Below are positions 18,750 to 28,289 of a stretch of DNA of 64,000 nucleotides, in pieces. Numbering within the stretch: the stretch's first letter is position 1; each line of letters starts with the position of its first letter. The DNA lies in contig JADJTH010000011.1 of assembly GCA_016711325.1 (NCBI GenBank), positions 59,433 through 123,432 of the forward strand. The letters run 5' to 3'. Under the pieces are notes generated by a model. The model was not told the origin of the DNA, did no database searches, and worked only from the letters and a program-made list of their open reading frames with translations. The stretch is from Nigerium sp. (GTDB lineage: Bacteria > Actinomycetota > Actinomycetes > Propionibacteriales > Propionibacteriaceae). The position numbers and the translations under genes were made by a program.

Positions 18750-20114
18750 TCACTTCAGTTGCGTCAGGCGATACAGGAACGCGGCCATGGCGTCCCTCGT
18801 CACCGGCTCGCCGGGACGATAGGTGCCGTCCGGCCAACCGGTCGAGACCCCGGAGCTCCGGAGCCAGGCCATCTCCTTGAAGAACTCGTCGGTGGTCGCC
18901 ACGTCGGTGAACGGGGACGCCGACGGCGCCGCATAGGCGGGCTTGCCCTTGAAGCGGTACATGAACGCGGCCATCGCGTCGCGGTTGACCGGGTCGGCGG
19001 GGCGGAACGTGCCGTCGGGGTAGCCCGTCGTGATGCCCCGGGACTGCAGCCAGGTCATCTCCTTGTAGAACGGCGTGCTGGGCGTCACGTCGGTGAATGG
19101 CGACGTGGTCGGTGCGACGAAGCTCGGGCTTCCGGCGAGCCGGTAGAGGAACGCCGCCATGGCGTCGCGCGCGATCGGCTGCCATGGGCGGTAGGTGCGC
19201 GTCCCTTCGGGCTCGACCCAGCCGGTCGTGACTCCGCTGTTCGCCAGCCACTCGATCTCTTCGAGGAAAAGCATCCGCGGCGGGAAGTCGACGAACCGGC
19301 TGCTCACGAAGTCGGCGAACGGCGTCCCCGCGCAGGTCATGTTGAAGTCGTACACGCCGTCGGTCCACTGGGCGAGGTAGACGGGTCCCCCGGAGAAGCT
19401 GGCGGCCGTGCACCGCTCCTCGGCCTCCGTCGGGTAGTCGAGGCGTCCGGCCGTCGCCCACACCGGCACGCCGGGCAGCTGCCACGAGTCGGTGACCTCG
19501 AGCCAGCCGTTGAGGTAGGAGTAGATGCCGTAGCCGTAGCCGTTGTCGTGCAGGGCCCGCATCAGGCCGGCGATGACGTAGCGGTTCTCCCTCTTCTGCT
19601 CGGCCGTCGCGCCGGGCCAGGGCTGGGCGGGGCGCGGCTCGACGTCGATCCATACGACGCCGGGCTTCCAGCGGATCCTCGACAGGCTGGAGACTGCGGC
19701 CATGCCTTCGGCATAGCCCACGTTGCGCAGTTGGTCGGCCCGGGTGGAGGCCGGCCACGGACCACCCTGGCCGTGGGTGCTCAGCTGGGCCGCGGTGGGG
19801 AAGGTCGCCATGGCGTACGCCTGGGCGGGGATCCCGTTGCTGTTCGCCCAGTTGACCTGGTCTGCGAGGCAGGGGTTCTCGGTGAAGGCGAGCCCCCGCG
19901 TCAGCCCGATGATGACGAACGACGTATCCGTGGGAGGCATGGGCTGCCCGTTCGGGCATTGGGGCCAGGAGATGTCGTAGCCGCGTTCGGTGGCAGCCGT
20001 GGCCGGAGTCGGAACGAGCGCGCCGAACGTCACGACGAGCAGGACGGCAAGAAGCCGCGCCACCAGGGCGACGGGCCGGCGGGGAGACGAAGACATGCGT
20101 GGATGGCGATCCAT
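18750..20114 (-). CDS. secreted hydrolase-like protein with three SLH-type repeats
   Basis: A 454-residue exported protein. A signal peptide (VALVARLLAVLLVVTFGALV, cleavage near PTPATAA) leads to a TIM-barrel-like domain starting GYDISWPQCPNG, with WKPGVVWIDVEPRP and YGIYSYLNGWLEV, which resembles DUF1906/GH25-like lysozyme relatives in actinobacteria. The last 190 residues hold three repeats of about 60 residues, each with FxDV, EIEWL or EMTWL, GxTTGW/GYPDG and RDAMAAFLYR, typical of cell-wall SLH-like domains. Start ATG at 20114 follows GGAGG. It is likely an envelope protein; the enzymatic activity is uncertain. Confidence 0.85.
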   Translation of the reverse strand: MDRHPRMSSSPRRPVALVARLLAVLLVVTFGALVPTPATAATERGYDISWPQCPNGQPMPPTDTSFVIIGLTRGLAFTENPCLADQVNWANSNGIPAQAYAMATFPTAAQLSTHGQGGPWPASTRADQLRNVGYAEGMAAVSSLSRIRWKPGVVWIDVEPRPAQPWPGATAEQKRENRYVIAGLMRALHDNGYGYGIYSYLNGWLEVTDSWQLPGVPVWATAGRLDYPTEAEERCTAASFSGGPVYLAQWTDGVYDFNMTCAGTPFADFVSSRFVDFPPRMLFLEEIEWLANSGVTTGWVEPEGTRTYRPWQPIARDAMAAFLYRLAGSPSFVAPTTSPFTDVTPSTPFYKEMTWLQSRGITTGYPDGTFRPADPVNRDAMAAFMYRFKGKPAYAAPSASPFTDVATTDEFFKEMAWLRSSGVSTGWPDGTYRPGEPVTRDAMAAFLYRLTQLK

Positions 20115-20494
20115 GGACGCACCTCCAATGGTGCTGTGGGGAAGGACAGTGCCGCCAGTATCACACGCGAATCCGGCGACGGCCCGGACGGGCGCCCGAG
20201 GGGGCACTCCGGGCACGGAACGTCCCCTGACGGATCCCCTGGCCCGACCGAGCGGCGATGCCATTTCTCGCCGGCGAACCACCCGCCCCCCTCAGTGTCC
20301 GCCACCACCGTCGGTAGGATCGCCGACTTGCCTCAGGCCACGGTCGGCGGAACCCTGGCGCGACGGCGACCCCGAATCCGTCTGCCTGGCCGGACGCCGC
20401 GCGTGCCCGCCCGCCCTGCGCTTCGTCGCGAGTCGTCCGCCGCGAGCTGACGAACGTCGAGCCTTGCAGACCCGTTCGCTGTTACGATCGTGAC
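20115..20494. other. intergenic region between divergent genes
   Basis: About 380 bases separating the SLH gene from the second cobalamin riboswitch. No supported gene is seen. TACGAT at 20483-20488 would place a transcription start at about 20495, exactly at the first base of the riboswitch closing stem. No good -35 is visible at the usual spacing. Confidence 0.4.
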
Positions 20495-20652
20495 GACGGT
20501 TCGGGCATGCCATGCGGCAAAGGGAACTCGGTGGGATTCCGAGGCTGACGCGCAGCGGTGAGAGGGACGACTCCGGCACACGCCACTGGGCATCGCGTCT
20601 GGGAAGGCGCCGGAGAAGGGTGACCTCGAGTCCGAAAACCTATCGGACCGTC
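20495..20652 (+). ncRNA. cobalamin riboswitch upstream of AAE-type transporter
   Basis: The core AAGGGAACTCGGTGGGATTC followed by CGAGGCTGACGCGCAGCGGTG is the B12-aptamer pattern. Then come CCACTGGGC, CTGGGAAGGC and the 3' motif GAGTCCGAAAACCT. A closing stem pairs GACGGT (20495-20500) with ACCGTC (20647-20652). It should lower expression of the downstream transporter when cobalamin is abundant. Confidence 0.88.
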
Positions 20653-20666
20653 CGCTCGAGCACAGG

Positions 20667-20713
20667 CCTCGCGGCTGGGCCTTGGCTGCCGGTTCGCCCT
20701 ACGATTCGCGAGG
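20667..20713 (+). promoter_or_regulatory. possible ribosome-site sequestering hairpin
   Basis: CCTCGCG (20667-20673) can pair with CGCGAGG (20707-20713), whose GAGG lies 10 bases before the ATG at 20724 and is the only visible ribosome site. This could be the expression platform of the riboswitch, acting on translation. Confidence 0.45.
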
Positions 20714-20723
20714 TTCCCACCCG

Positions 20724-22316
20724 ATGTTCGCTCTCCTGGAGCAGCACCCACTGCTGCTGCTCGCCCTCCTCCTGCTGCTCGGTTCGCTGCTCGGCCAGCT
20801 CACGATCATCGGCGTCCAGTTGGGAGCCGCGGCCGTGCTGTTCGTGGCGATCGGCGTCACGGCGTGGGGGACGACTCAGGGCGTCACGCTCGCCATTCCC
20901 GAGATCCTCGGCAGTTTCGGGCTGATGGTGTTCACCTACACCGTCGGGATCACCTCCGGCCCCAGCTTCTTCGGCTCGCTCAAACGAGGCTGGCCGGCCA
21001 TGCTGACCACGGTCGTCGCACTGGCGATCGCCGCGGTCGCGGCCCTGCTGGTCGGGCGCGGCCTGGGCCTGCCCGTTCCGGTGATCGCCGGGACCTTCGC
21101 GGGGGCGCTCACCAACACGCCGGCCCTCGCCGCGGCGAGCCAGGCGGCGGGCGACGCCGAACTGCCGGCCGTCGGGTACTCGATCAGCTACCTGTGGGGC
21201 GTCATCGGCATGATGCTGGCGTCCGGATGGGTGCTGGCCAAGGGCGCCCGTGAGGGGAAGTCCGTACGCGCGGCCCGGATCGAGCAGCGCACGATCCGCC
21301 TGGATCGTGTCGAGCCGGTCACGGTCGCCGAACTGCTCGAGCGCTTCCCGGACGACTCCCTCACGATCACCCGTGTCCGCCACGGGGCCTCTGCCGCCAC
21401 GCTGGTGGCGACGCCCGACGAGGTGCTGTCCACGCACGACCTGATCAGCGTGGTCGCACCCGCGGCGGTCATCGCCGAACTCGTCGCCGAGCTCGGGCAC
21501 GTGTCGTCACACGACATCATCGGCGACCGCACGCATCTCGATTCCAACCGCGTGACGCTGTCCGTCGCGTCGATGGCCGGCAGGCATCTCGACGAACTCG
21601 AGCTCGGCAAGCGCTTCGGTGCGCACGTCTCCCGGGTCCGCCGCGGCGACGTCGACATGGTGCCGGGCGACGACTTCGTGGTGCAGATGGGCGACCGGCT
21701 GCGCGTGGTCGCACCGCGCGACCAGATGGTGCCGATCCGCCGCTACCTCGGCGACTCCGAGCGCGGCTTCGCCGACATCAACCCCAGCGGCTTCGCGCTC
21801 GGCCTGCTCATCGGCATCGCGATCGGCATGATCCCCATCCCGCTGCCGACGGGCACCTTCGTGCTCGGCACGGCCGCGGGTACGTTGCTCGCCGGGCTGG
21901 TCTTCGGACGCCTCGGCCACCTCGGACCGCTGCCCATCACGATGTCGTCGCCGGCAGCGCACGCGCTGTCGAACTTCGGCATGCTCGTGTTCTTGGCGTT
22001 CGCCGGCTCGAAGGCGGGCCTGCTGTTCGCGGAGGCGGTGACGTCGGACCTGGGCTGGCGGATCGCCGTCCTCGGTTTCGTGATCACCGTGGTCGCCGCC
22101 GTGGCCGTCATCACCCTCGCGCGGGCGTTCCACCGCACCGACTGGGTGCAACTGTCGGGACAGCTGGGCGGCACCCAGACGCAGCCCGCCGTGCTCGCCT
22201 ACGCGAACACGCGCTCGGCCTTCGACAACCGCGTCGCGCTCGGCTACGCGCTGGTGTACCCCGCGGCCATGATCGGCAAGATCCTGCTGGCTCAGCTGCT
22301 GGTGATCGTCGGGTAG
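20724..22316 (+). CDS. AspT/AAE-type transporter with TrkA-C domains
   Basis: A 530-residue membrane protein with the duplicated transporter domain of the aspartate-alanine exchanger family. Five hydrophobic segments on each side flank two RCK_C/TrkA-C regions (for example LTITRVRHGASAATLVATPDEVLSTHDLISVVAP and HVSRVRRGDVDMVPGDDFVVQMGDRLRVV in outline). Family marks include FTYTVGITSGPSFF, GALTNTPALAAA and LGGTQTQPAVLAYAN. Members exchange amino acids or dicarboxylates, but most have no proven substrate. The upstream cobalamin riboswitch makes a link with corrinoids, cobalt or B12-dependent metabolism likely. Start ATG at 20724. Confidence 0.87.
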   Translation: MFALLEQHPLLLLALLLLLGSLLGQLTIIGVQLGAAAVLFVAIGVTAWGTTQGVTLAIPEILGSFGLMVFTYTVGITSGPSFFGSLKRGWPAMLTTVVALAIAAVAALLVGRGLGLPVPVIAGTFAGALTNTPALAAASQAAGDAELPAVGYSISYLWGVIGMMLASGWVLAKGAREGKSVRAARIEQRTIRLDRVEPVTVAELLERFPDDSLTITRVRHGASAATLVATPDEVLSTHDLISVVAPAAVIAELVAELGHVSSHDIIGDRTHLDSNRVTLSVASMAGRHLDELELGKRFGAHVSRVRRGDVDMVPGDDFVVQMGDRLRVVAPRDQMVPIRRYLGDSERGFADINPSGFALGLLIGIAIGMIPIPLPTGTFVLGTAAGTLLAGLVFGRLGHLGPLPITMSSPAAHALSNFGMLVFLAFAGSKAGLLFAEAVTSDLGWRIAVLGFVITVVAAVAVITLARAFHRTDWVQLSGQLGGTQTQPAVLAYANTRSAFDNRVALGYALVYPAAMIGKILLAQLLVIVG

Positions 22317-22344
22317 GCCCGCACCCCGTCGGCGCGATCCCCGA

Positions 22345-22671
22345 TCAGCGGGCGTCGAGCATCGTGAGCATCAGGATCGCGGGCTCGGCGGCGCGCACCG
22401 CGTGCGGCACCCGGGCACCCACGTGCATCAGCCCGCCGGGCGCGAGGTCGTCGGTGCGGCCGTCCGCGGTGATCGCCAACCGGCCCGACAGCACCTGCAG
22501 CAGCACCGGCATCGCCGCGGTGTGCTCGGTGAGTTCCTGGCCGGCGTCGAAGGCGAAGACCACCACCCGGACGCCCGCCGCGCGGAGGATCGTCCGCGAC
22601 ACGGTCGCGTCGGGCTGCACCCTGACCAACTCGGTGGCGTCGGCCACAGTGGTGAACGGTGCGTCGGTCAT
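22345..22671 (-). CDS. small cupin-domain protein
   Basis: A 108-residue single-domain cupin: GVRVVVFAFDAGQELTEHTA (first motif, one His kept), VLLQVLSGRLAIT and LAPGGLMHVGARVPHAVRA (second motif). A metal site is plausible. It starts at the ATG at 22671, eight bases downstream of the nitronate monooxygenase stop, so the two are probably co-transcribed. No substrate can be inferred. Confidence 0.82.
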   Translation of the reverse strand: MTDAPFTTVADATELVRVQPDATVSRTILRAAGVRVVVFAFDAGQELTEHTAAMPVLLQVLSGRLAITADGRTDDLAPGGLMHVGARVPHAVRAAEPAILMLTMLDAR

Positions 22672-22678
22672 TCCTCGC

Positions 22679-24109
22679 TCAGTTCGTGGCACTGAGAAGC
22701 CATTCGACGGCCTGAGCGGCGTTCCAGCCGTCCGGGTAGGCCCGTAACAAGCCCTCCGCTCCCGCCAGGTCCTGGCCCAGGGTGATCGCCGGCTCCTCGG
22801 CGTACACCTCGGGAGCCTTGCGGAGCTGCGGCATGCCGATGTTCGCGAACAGCGCGTTGCACAGGCACTTGCGGCCCACGGTGTCGGCGATGTCGCCGCC
22901 CTTCTTGACGTACATGTGAACGGGCTCGGACGCGCAGCGGTAGATGATCGAGCCGTCGGCCTTCTCGACCGGAGCCCGGAGGTAGCCGAGGTCGCAGATG
23001 CGATTGCGGGCCTCGTAGCGTTCGGGTTCGGCCAGCGTGCCGCTCAACTCCGCGACCTTGAACGGAAAGCCGGTCGGCGACGCGCGCGGGTCGTTGCGCA
23101 CCACCAGGGTGCCTGCGCGAAGCTGGTCGAGGAGGCGCCCGCGCAGTTCGTCGGTCAGGCCCGAATCGGACGCCAGCGCGAACACCGTGCCGCACTGGAC
23201 GCCCTCGGCGCCCGCTGCACGGGCGGCGGCGACCTTCTCGGGGGTGCTCCAGGCGCCGGCGAGCCAGAACGGCAGGCCGAGGGTCACCATCTTGGTGATG
23301 TCGGCTTCGTCCTTGGCCGAGTAGATCGGCTGGCCGGTGTCGTCCAGCCTCATCGTGCCCCGCGGCGGCGCGCTGTGACCGCCCGCCACCGGGCCTTCGA
23401 CCACGAAGCCGTCGGGCCGGATCTCGGGATCGCGCGCCAGGTACCCGCCCAGCACATGCAGGGAGATGATCGCCAGGAATTCCGGACGCCGCAGCTGCGG
23501 CAGTTCGTCGCCGAGGTAGGTGCGCGGATCCAACGCCGCCGTATGCGTGCGGGACTGATTGGCGACGGCGATGTCGAGGTGACCGGCCCGCCCATGGGCG
23601 AAATCGGTCAGGACCCGGGGCATTTCCTTGGGGATGCCGGCGCCCATGAGCACGTAGTCGACGTCGGCGAGCATGGCGCCGAGCACCGCCGACAGCGTGG
23701 CGGTCTGGATCTTCTCCAAGAAGTTGATCCCGACGAGGCCGGTGTGGCCCTCCTTGGCCAGCCACACCTCGACGAAGTTGCCCGCGAGCGACAACTCGAT
23801 CGCGGCGCGCTTGGGCGCGATCGTCAACGTGGGGTGAGGGCGATAGGGCTGCCCTTCCGGGCGTCCGCCCTCGAGGAAGTAGGCATCGAGGACGCGCTCC
23901 GCCATGGCGGGCGACGGAAAGTGGGCGAGGGCGCGGCGGGCGTGGCCACCTCGATCGCCGTCCTGCAGCACGCGGGCGAGGACGCCGTCCAGGGCGGTGC
24001 CCGACACGACACCCATGTGCCCTCCTGTGGCGACCGCCCGGGCAAGCTGCCATGACGAGACGGCGACGCCCATTCCTCCTTGGATGATGATGGGATGCTG
24101 CTTGGCCAT
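22679..24109 (-). CDS. nitronate monooxygenase-family FMN oxidoreductase
   Basis: A 476-residue TIM-barrel flavoprotein. It opens PIIIQGGMGVAVSSWQLARAV and has FVVEGPVAGGHSAPPRG and AEGVQCGTVFALASDSGL, the FMN-binding loops of the NMO/2-nitropropane dioxygenase family. A C-terminal extension carries several cysteines (RICDLGYLR, YRCASEP, GRKCLCNALF), as in the longer actinobacterial members. The substrate is uncertain. Start ATG at 24109. A perfect 18-bp palindrome 47 bases upstream probably binds a TetR-family repressor. Confidence 0.85.
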   Translation of the reverse strand: MAKQHPIIIQGGMGVAVSSWQLARAVATGGHMGVVSGTALDGVLARVLQDGDRGGHARRALAHFPSPAMAERVLDAYFLEGGRPEGQPYRPHPTLTIAPKRAAIELSLAGNFVEVWLAKEGHTGLVGINFLEKIQTATLSAVLGAMLADVDYVLMGAGIPKEMPRVLTDFAHGRAGHLDIAVANQSRTHTAALDPRTYLGDELPQLRRPEFLAIISLHVLGGYLARDPEIRPDGFVVEGPVAGGHSAPPRGTMRLDDTGQPIYSAKDEADITKMVTLGLPFWLAGAWSTPEKVAAARAAGAEGVQCGTVFALASDSGLTDELRGRLLDQLRAGTLVVRNDPRASPTGFPFKVAELSGTLAEPERYEARNRICDLGYLRAPVEKADGSIIYRCASEPVHMYVKKGGDIADTVGRKCLCNALFANIGMPQLRKAPEVYAEEPAITLGQDLAGAEGLLRAYPDGWNAAQAVEWLLSATN

Positions 24110-24155
24110 GGTCGTCCTCACGCGTGGGGATTGCCGCCCTCCCGGGCAGCGCAAC

Positions 24156-24173
24156 ACCTACGGTACCGTAGGT
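24156..24173 (-). promoter_or_regulatory. 18-bp perfect palindrome upstream of NMO gene
   Basis: ACCTACGGTACCGTAGGT equals its own reverse complement. Its place, 47 bases before the ATG of the NMO-cupin pair and downstream of the CBS-ACT gene end, suits an operator for a TetR-family regulator, whose gene is not adjacent. Confidence 0.6.
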
Positions 24174-24219
24174 AACTGCGCCTGCGCGCATCCGGCCGGG
24201 TCGTCTGGCGCCCGCCGGC

Positions 24220-24861
24220 TCAGATGTTCTGCAGCTTGTGCAGCAGAACCAGACCCCCGGCGGCGAGGTCCGCCTCGATCTCGTCGGTGTTGAGCGTGTT
24301 CAGGCCGACGACGACCACGCTGCGGTCGCCTTCGCCTCGATAGACCGCCAGGTGCTGGATGTTCGCCTGGTGCTTGGCCGTGATCGAGCCCAGCCGCGAA
24401 AGCACGCCCGGGGCGTCGGCGGCGTCCACCGTCAGCCGGGTGCCCTTGTCGCGGAACCCCAGGATCTCGATGAACGCGTCCAGGATCGCGCTCTCGGTGA
24501 TGACCCCGACCAACTCGCTCCCGTCGACCACCGGCAGCATCTCGACCTTGTGGTCGCGCATCAGCACGGCGGCTTCCTCCAGCAGCGCGTCCGGCGAGAT
24601 CGTGATCGGATCGCGGGTCATCACCTTGGCTACCTTGAGCTTGGCCAGCAGATAGTTGATCTCCCCCGCCGCGAAGGTGGTCGCCCGCGACGGACCCGCG
24701 GCCGCGATATCGCTCGGTGCCAGGACGCCGACGACGCGACCCTCGCTGACCACCGGCAGGTGGCGGACGCGCTTGGCCTCCATCAACTCGATCGCTTGGG
24801 GCAAGGTGGTCTCGGGCGTGACGGTGAACGGGTGCGCCGTCATCCGCAACTTCACGAACAT
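24220..24861 (-). CDS. CBS-pair and ACT domain protein (AcuB-like)
   Basis: A 213-residue protein with two CBS motifs (MTAHPFTVTPETTLPQAIELM; VMTRDPITISPDALLEEAAVLM in outline) and a C-terminal ACT-like domain (LTVDAADAPGVLSRLGSITAKH). Such proteins sense adenylates and amino acids. It starts five bases after the livF stop on the same strand, so it is the last gene of the branched-chain amino acid operon and may report on ligand or energy state. The function of AcuB-type proteins is poorly known. Confidence 0.87.
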   Translation of the reverse strand: MFVKLRMTAHPFTVTPETTLPQAIELMEAKRVRHLPVVSEGRVVGVLAPSDIAAAGPSRATTFAAGEINYLLAKLKVAKVMTRDPITISPDALLEEAAVLMRDHKVEMLPVVDGSELVGVITESAILDAFIEILGFRDKGTRLTVDAADAPGVLSRLGSITAKHQANIQHLAVYRGEGDRSVVVVGLNTLNTDEIEADLAAGGLVLLHKLQNI

Positions 24862-24865
24862 GTGA

Positions 24866-25570
<705 letters not shown>

Positions 25571-25572
25571 CG

Positions 25573-26352
25573 CTACACCTCCTCACCCAGGTATGCCTCG
25601 ATCACGCGCGGGTTCGCGCGGACCTCGCCCGGGCTGCCCGAGGCAATCACGACGCCATGATCGAGGACGTAGATCCGCTCGCAGATCTTCATCACCAGGC
25701 TCATGTCGTGCTCGATCAGCAGGATGGTCAGCCCGAACTCCGTGCGCAGCCGGGCGATGAGCCCGGTGAGCTCGGCGGTCTCGGCAGGATTCATGCCGGC
25801 GGCCGGTTCGTCCAGCAGCAGCAAGGTGGGACGCGTGGCCAGCGCACGGGCGATCTCGAGATGCCGCTGATCGCCGTAGGGCAGGTTGCGTGCCTGCTCG
25901 CCGGCGACCTTCGCCAGCCCCATCAGCGCCAGCAGTTCCATGCTCTCCTCGCGCACGAGGGCTTCGGTGCGGGCGAAGGGCGGCAGCCGGAAGAACGACG
26001 CCGCCAGCGAGTAACGATGGTTCTGCTGCAACGCGATCTCGACGTTCTCCAGAACGGTCAGATCCTTGAACAACCGGATGTTCTGGAAGGTTCGACCGAT
26101 CCCGGCCCGGCACACCACATCCGGCTTCCTGCCACCCAACGCGAGTTCCCGGCCGTCCCGGGAGAAGGTTATCGTTCCGGCCGACGGCGGGTAGACGCCG
26201 GTGAGCAGGTTGAAGACGGTGGTCTTGCCGGCGCCGTTGGGGCCGATCAGCCCCACCAGTTCGCCCTCCGCCAGCCGCAGGCCGACGTTCGAAACGGCCG
26301 CCAGCCCACCGAAGTGACGGGTCAGCATGTCGACGCGCAGGATGTCCGTCAT
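25573..26352 (-). CDS. livG: branched-chain amino acid ABC transporter ATPase
   Basis: A 259-residue ATPase: Walker A GPNGAGKTTVFNLLTG, LPYGDQRHLEIARALA as a degenerate signature typical of LivG, Walker B LLLLDEPAAGMNP and LIEHDMSLVM. GIGRTFQNIRLFKDLTVLEN is a LivG mark. The start ATG at 26352 overlaps the livM stop by four bases, so translation is coupled. Confidence 0.95.
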   Translation of the reverse strand: MTDILRVDMLTRHFGGLAAVSNVGLRLAEGELVGLIGPNGAGKTTVFNLLTGVYPPSAGTITFSRDGRELALGGRKPDVVCRAGIGRTFQNIRLFKDLTVLENVEIALQQNHRYSLAASFFRLPPFARTEALVREESMELLALMGLAKVAGEQARNLPYGDQRHLEIARALATRPTLLLLDEPAAGMNPAETAELTGLIARLRTEFGLTILLIEHDMSLVMKICERIYVLDHGVVIASGSPGEVRANPRVIEAYLGEEV

Positions 26353-27329
26353 CGGGTGGCCTCCGGCTCGTCCGGCTCTGTCGGCTTGCGTGTGAACAGC
26401 CTCCCGACGATTCGCAGCGACACCTCCCGCGAGCCCATCAGCCCCTGCGGGCGGAACACCATGATGATCACCAGCAGCAAGGCGTACAGGATCATCCGCA
26501 CCGCCGTGAACTGCTGCAGCACCGTGGAGATGGCAGCCAGCAACACGGCGGCGATCACCGAGCCGGAGAGGCTGCCGAGGCCACCCAGCACCACGATCAC
26601 CAGGATGTCGATCGACTTCAGGAAGCCGAAGGTGTCGGGCTTGATGAAGTAGAAGTACGAGGCGTACATGCCGCCGGCCAGCCCACCGAAGAAGGCACCG
26701 ACGGTGAAGGACAGCACCTTGGCGCGGGTGGCGTCCACCCCGATGGATTCGGCGGCGATCTCGTCCTCGCGGACGGCGATCGCGTTCCGGCCGTGACTGG
26801 AGCGCAGGAAGTTGCGGATCAGGAGCACCGAGCCGACGGTGAGGATGAAGAACCAGTTCCAGTCCATCATCTGCGGGATGCCGGCCAGGCCGGCCGCGCC
26901 GTTGGTGAACTCCACGTTGTTGAGCAGAATCCGGATGATCTCGGCCAAGCCGAGGGTGGCGATCGCCAGGTAGTCGCCGCGCAGCCGTAGCGTGGGCAGG
27001 CCGATCAGGAAGCCGACCAGGGCCGCGAGCAGGCCACCCGCCAGCAGGCCGGCGATGAAGCCGGGCACCGTCGGGACGGCGATCGTGATCAGGCCGGTGG
27101 TGTAGGCGCCGATCGCCATGAAACCGGCATGGCCGAGCGAGAACTGCCCGGTGAAGCCGGTGATGAGGTTGAGGCTCACGGCCAGCACGATGTTGATGCA
27201 CAAGGTGGCGATGGTCGCCATCAGATAGTCGTCGATCAGCCCCAGGTTGAGGCCAGCGAGCACGACCGCATACAGCAGGAGCAGCGGGACCCCGCGCGTG
27301 AGGAGCGTCCTGACCATCGGGTTGGCCAT
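26349..27329 (-). CDS. livM: branched-chain amino acid ABC transporter permease
   Basis: A 326-residue permease with eight or more hydrophobic helices; LITGFTGQFSLGHAGFMAIG and GDYLAIATLGLAEIIRILL are LivM marks, as is GLGSLSGSVIAAVLL. It pairs with LivH to form the channel. The start ATG at 27329 overlaps the livH stop. The C-terminal tail (KPTEPDEPEATR) is hydrophilic. Confidence 0.93.
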   Translation of the reverse strand: MANPMVRTLLTRGVPLLLLYAVVLAGLNLGLIDDYLMATIATLCINIVLAVSLNLITGFTGQFSLGHAGFMAIGAYTTGLITIAVPTVPGFIAGLLAGGLLAALVGFLIGLPTLRLRGDYLAIATLGLAEIIRILLNNVEFTNGAAGLAGIPQMMDWNWFFILTVGSVLLIRNFLRSSHGRNAIAVREDEIAAESIGVDATRAKVLSFTVGAFFGGLAGGMYASYFYFIKPDTFGFLKSIDILVIVVLGGLGSLSGSVIAAVLLAAISTVLQQFTAVRMILYALLLVIIMVFRPQGLMGSREVSLRIVGRLFTRKPTEPDEPEATR

Positions 27330-28213
27330 CACACCTTCTCCCGGACGTTCTTGCCGAGCAGCCCGGCAGGCCGGAAGATGAGGACCAGGATCAGGATGGC
27401 GAAGACCACCGCGTCCTTGTACAGCGAGCTGAAGTAGCCGCTGACCAGCGTCTCGGCGGCGCCGATGAAGTAGCCGCCGATCAGCGCGCCCGGGATGATC
27501 CCGATGCCGCCGAAGACCGCCGCCACGAACGCCTTCAGGCCCGGCAGCACGCCCATCAACGGGTTGATCGAGTTGTAGTAGACGCCCACGAGGACGCCCG
27601 CAGCTCCGGCCAGCGCGGAGCCGAGCATGAAGGTGAAGGAGATCGTGTTGTCGACGTTGATCCCCATCAGGCGGGCGGCGTCGGCGTCCATCGAGACCGC
27701 GCGCATCGCCTTGCCCAGCCGTGTGCGGTGAACGATGAACTGCAGCGCGATCATCAGCAGCACCGAGGTGCCGATGATCAGCAGCGACTGCGCCGAGATC
27801 ACCACCCCGCCGATGTGGAACGACGCCGTCAGGTAGTCCGGAAGCGCCGGATAGGTACGCACGTCGGCCCCGACGAAGGCCATCATCGTGTACTGCAGCA
27901 GCAACGAGACGCCGATCGCGGTGATCAGGGCGGCTATGCGGGTCGAGTCGCGCAAGGGTTTGTAGGCGACCCGTTCGATCACGACACCGAGCGCGCCGCA
28001 GACGACCATGGCGATCAGCAGCGATTCGAAGAAGCCCAGTCGAGCGAAGGTCATGCAGGCGTAGCCGACGTAGGCACCGACCATGTACACCTCGCCGTGG
28101 GCGAAGTTGATCAGCTGGATGATGCCGTAGACCATCGTGTAGCCGAGCGCGATCAGGGCGTAGATGCTGCCCAGGCTCAGACCGTTGATCAGCTGTTGTG
28201 CGAGTTGCTCCAC
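27329..28213 (-). CDS. livH: branched-chain amino acid ABC transporter permease
   Basis: A 294-residue permease: LINGLSLGSIYALIALGYTM and YGIIQLINFAHGEVYMVGAY are typical of LivH, as is FGGIGIIPGALIGGYFIG. The first codon chosen is GTG at 28213; no strong ribosome site precedes it. It lies 76 bases downstream of livJ in the operon. Confidence 0.93.
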   Translation of the reverse strand: MEQLAQQLINGLSLGSIYALIALGYTMVYGIIQLINFAHGEVYMVGAYVGYACMTFARLGFFESLLIAMVVCGALGVVIERVAYKPLRDSTRIAALITAIGVSLLLQYTMMAFVGADVRTYPALPDYLTASFHIGGVVISAQSLLIIGTSVLLMIALQFIVHRTRLGKAMRAVSMDADAARLMGINVDNTISFTFMLGSALAGAAGVLVGVYYNSINPLMGVLPGLKAFVAAVFGGIGIIPGALIGGYFIGAAETLVSGYFSSLYKDAVVFAILILVLIFRPAGLLGKNVREKV

Positions 28214-28289
28214 CGGTGGTGTGTGCTCCGTCCGAGTGTGTGGCGTGGGAGGCGGGCGAACACGCCTCCCACGCCACTGACGATCGAGG

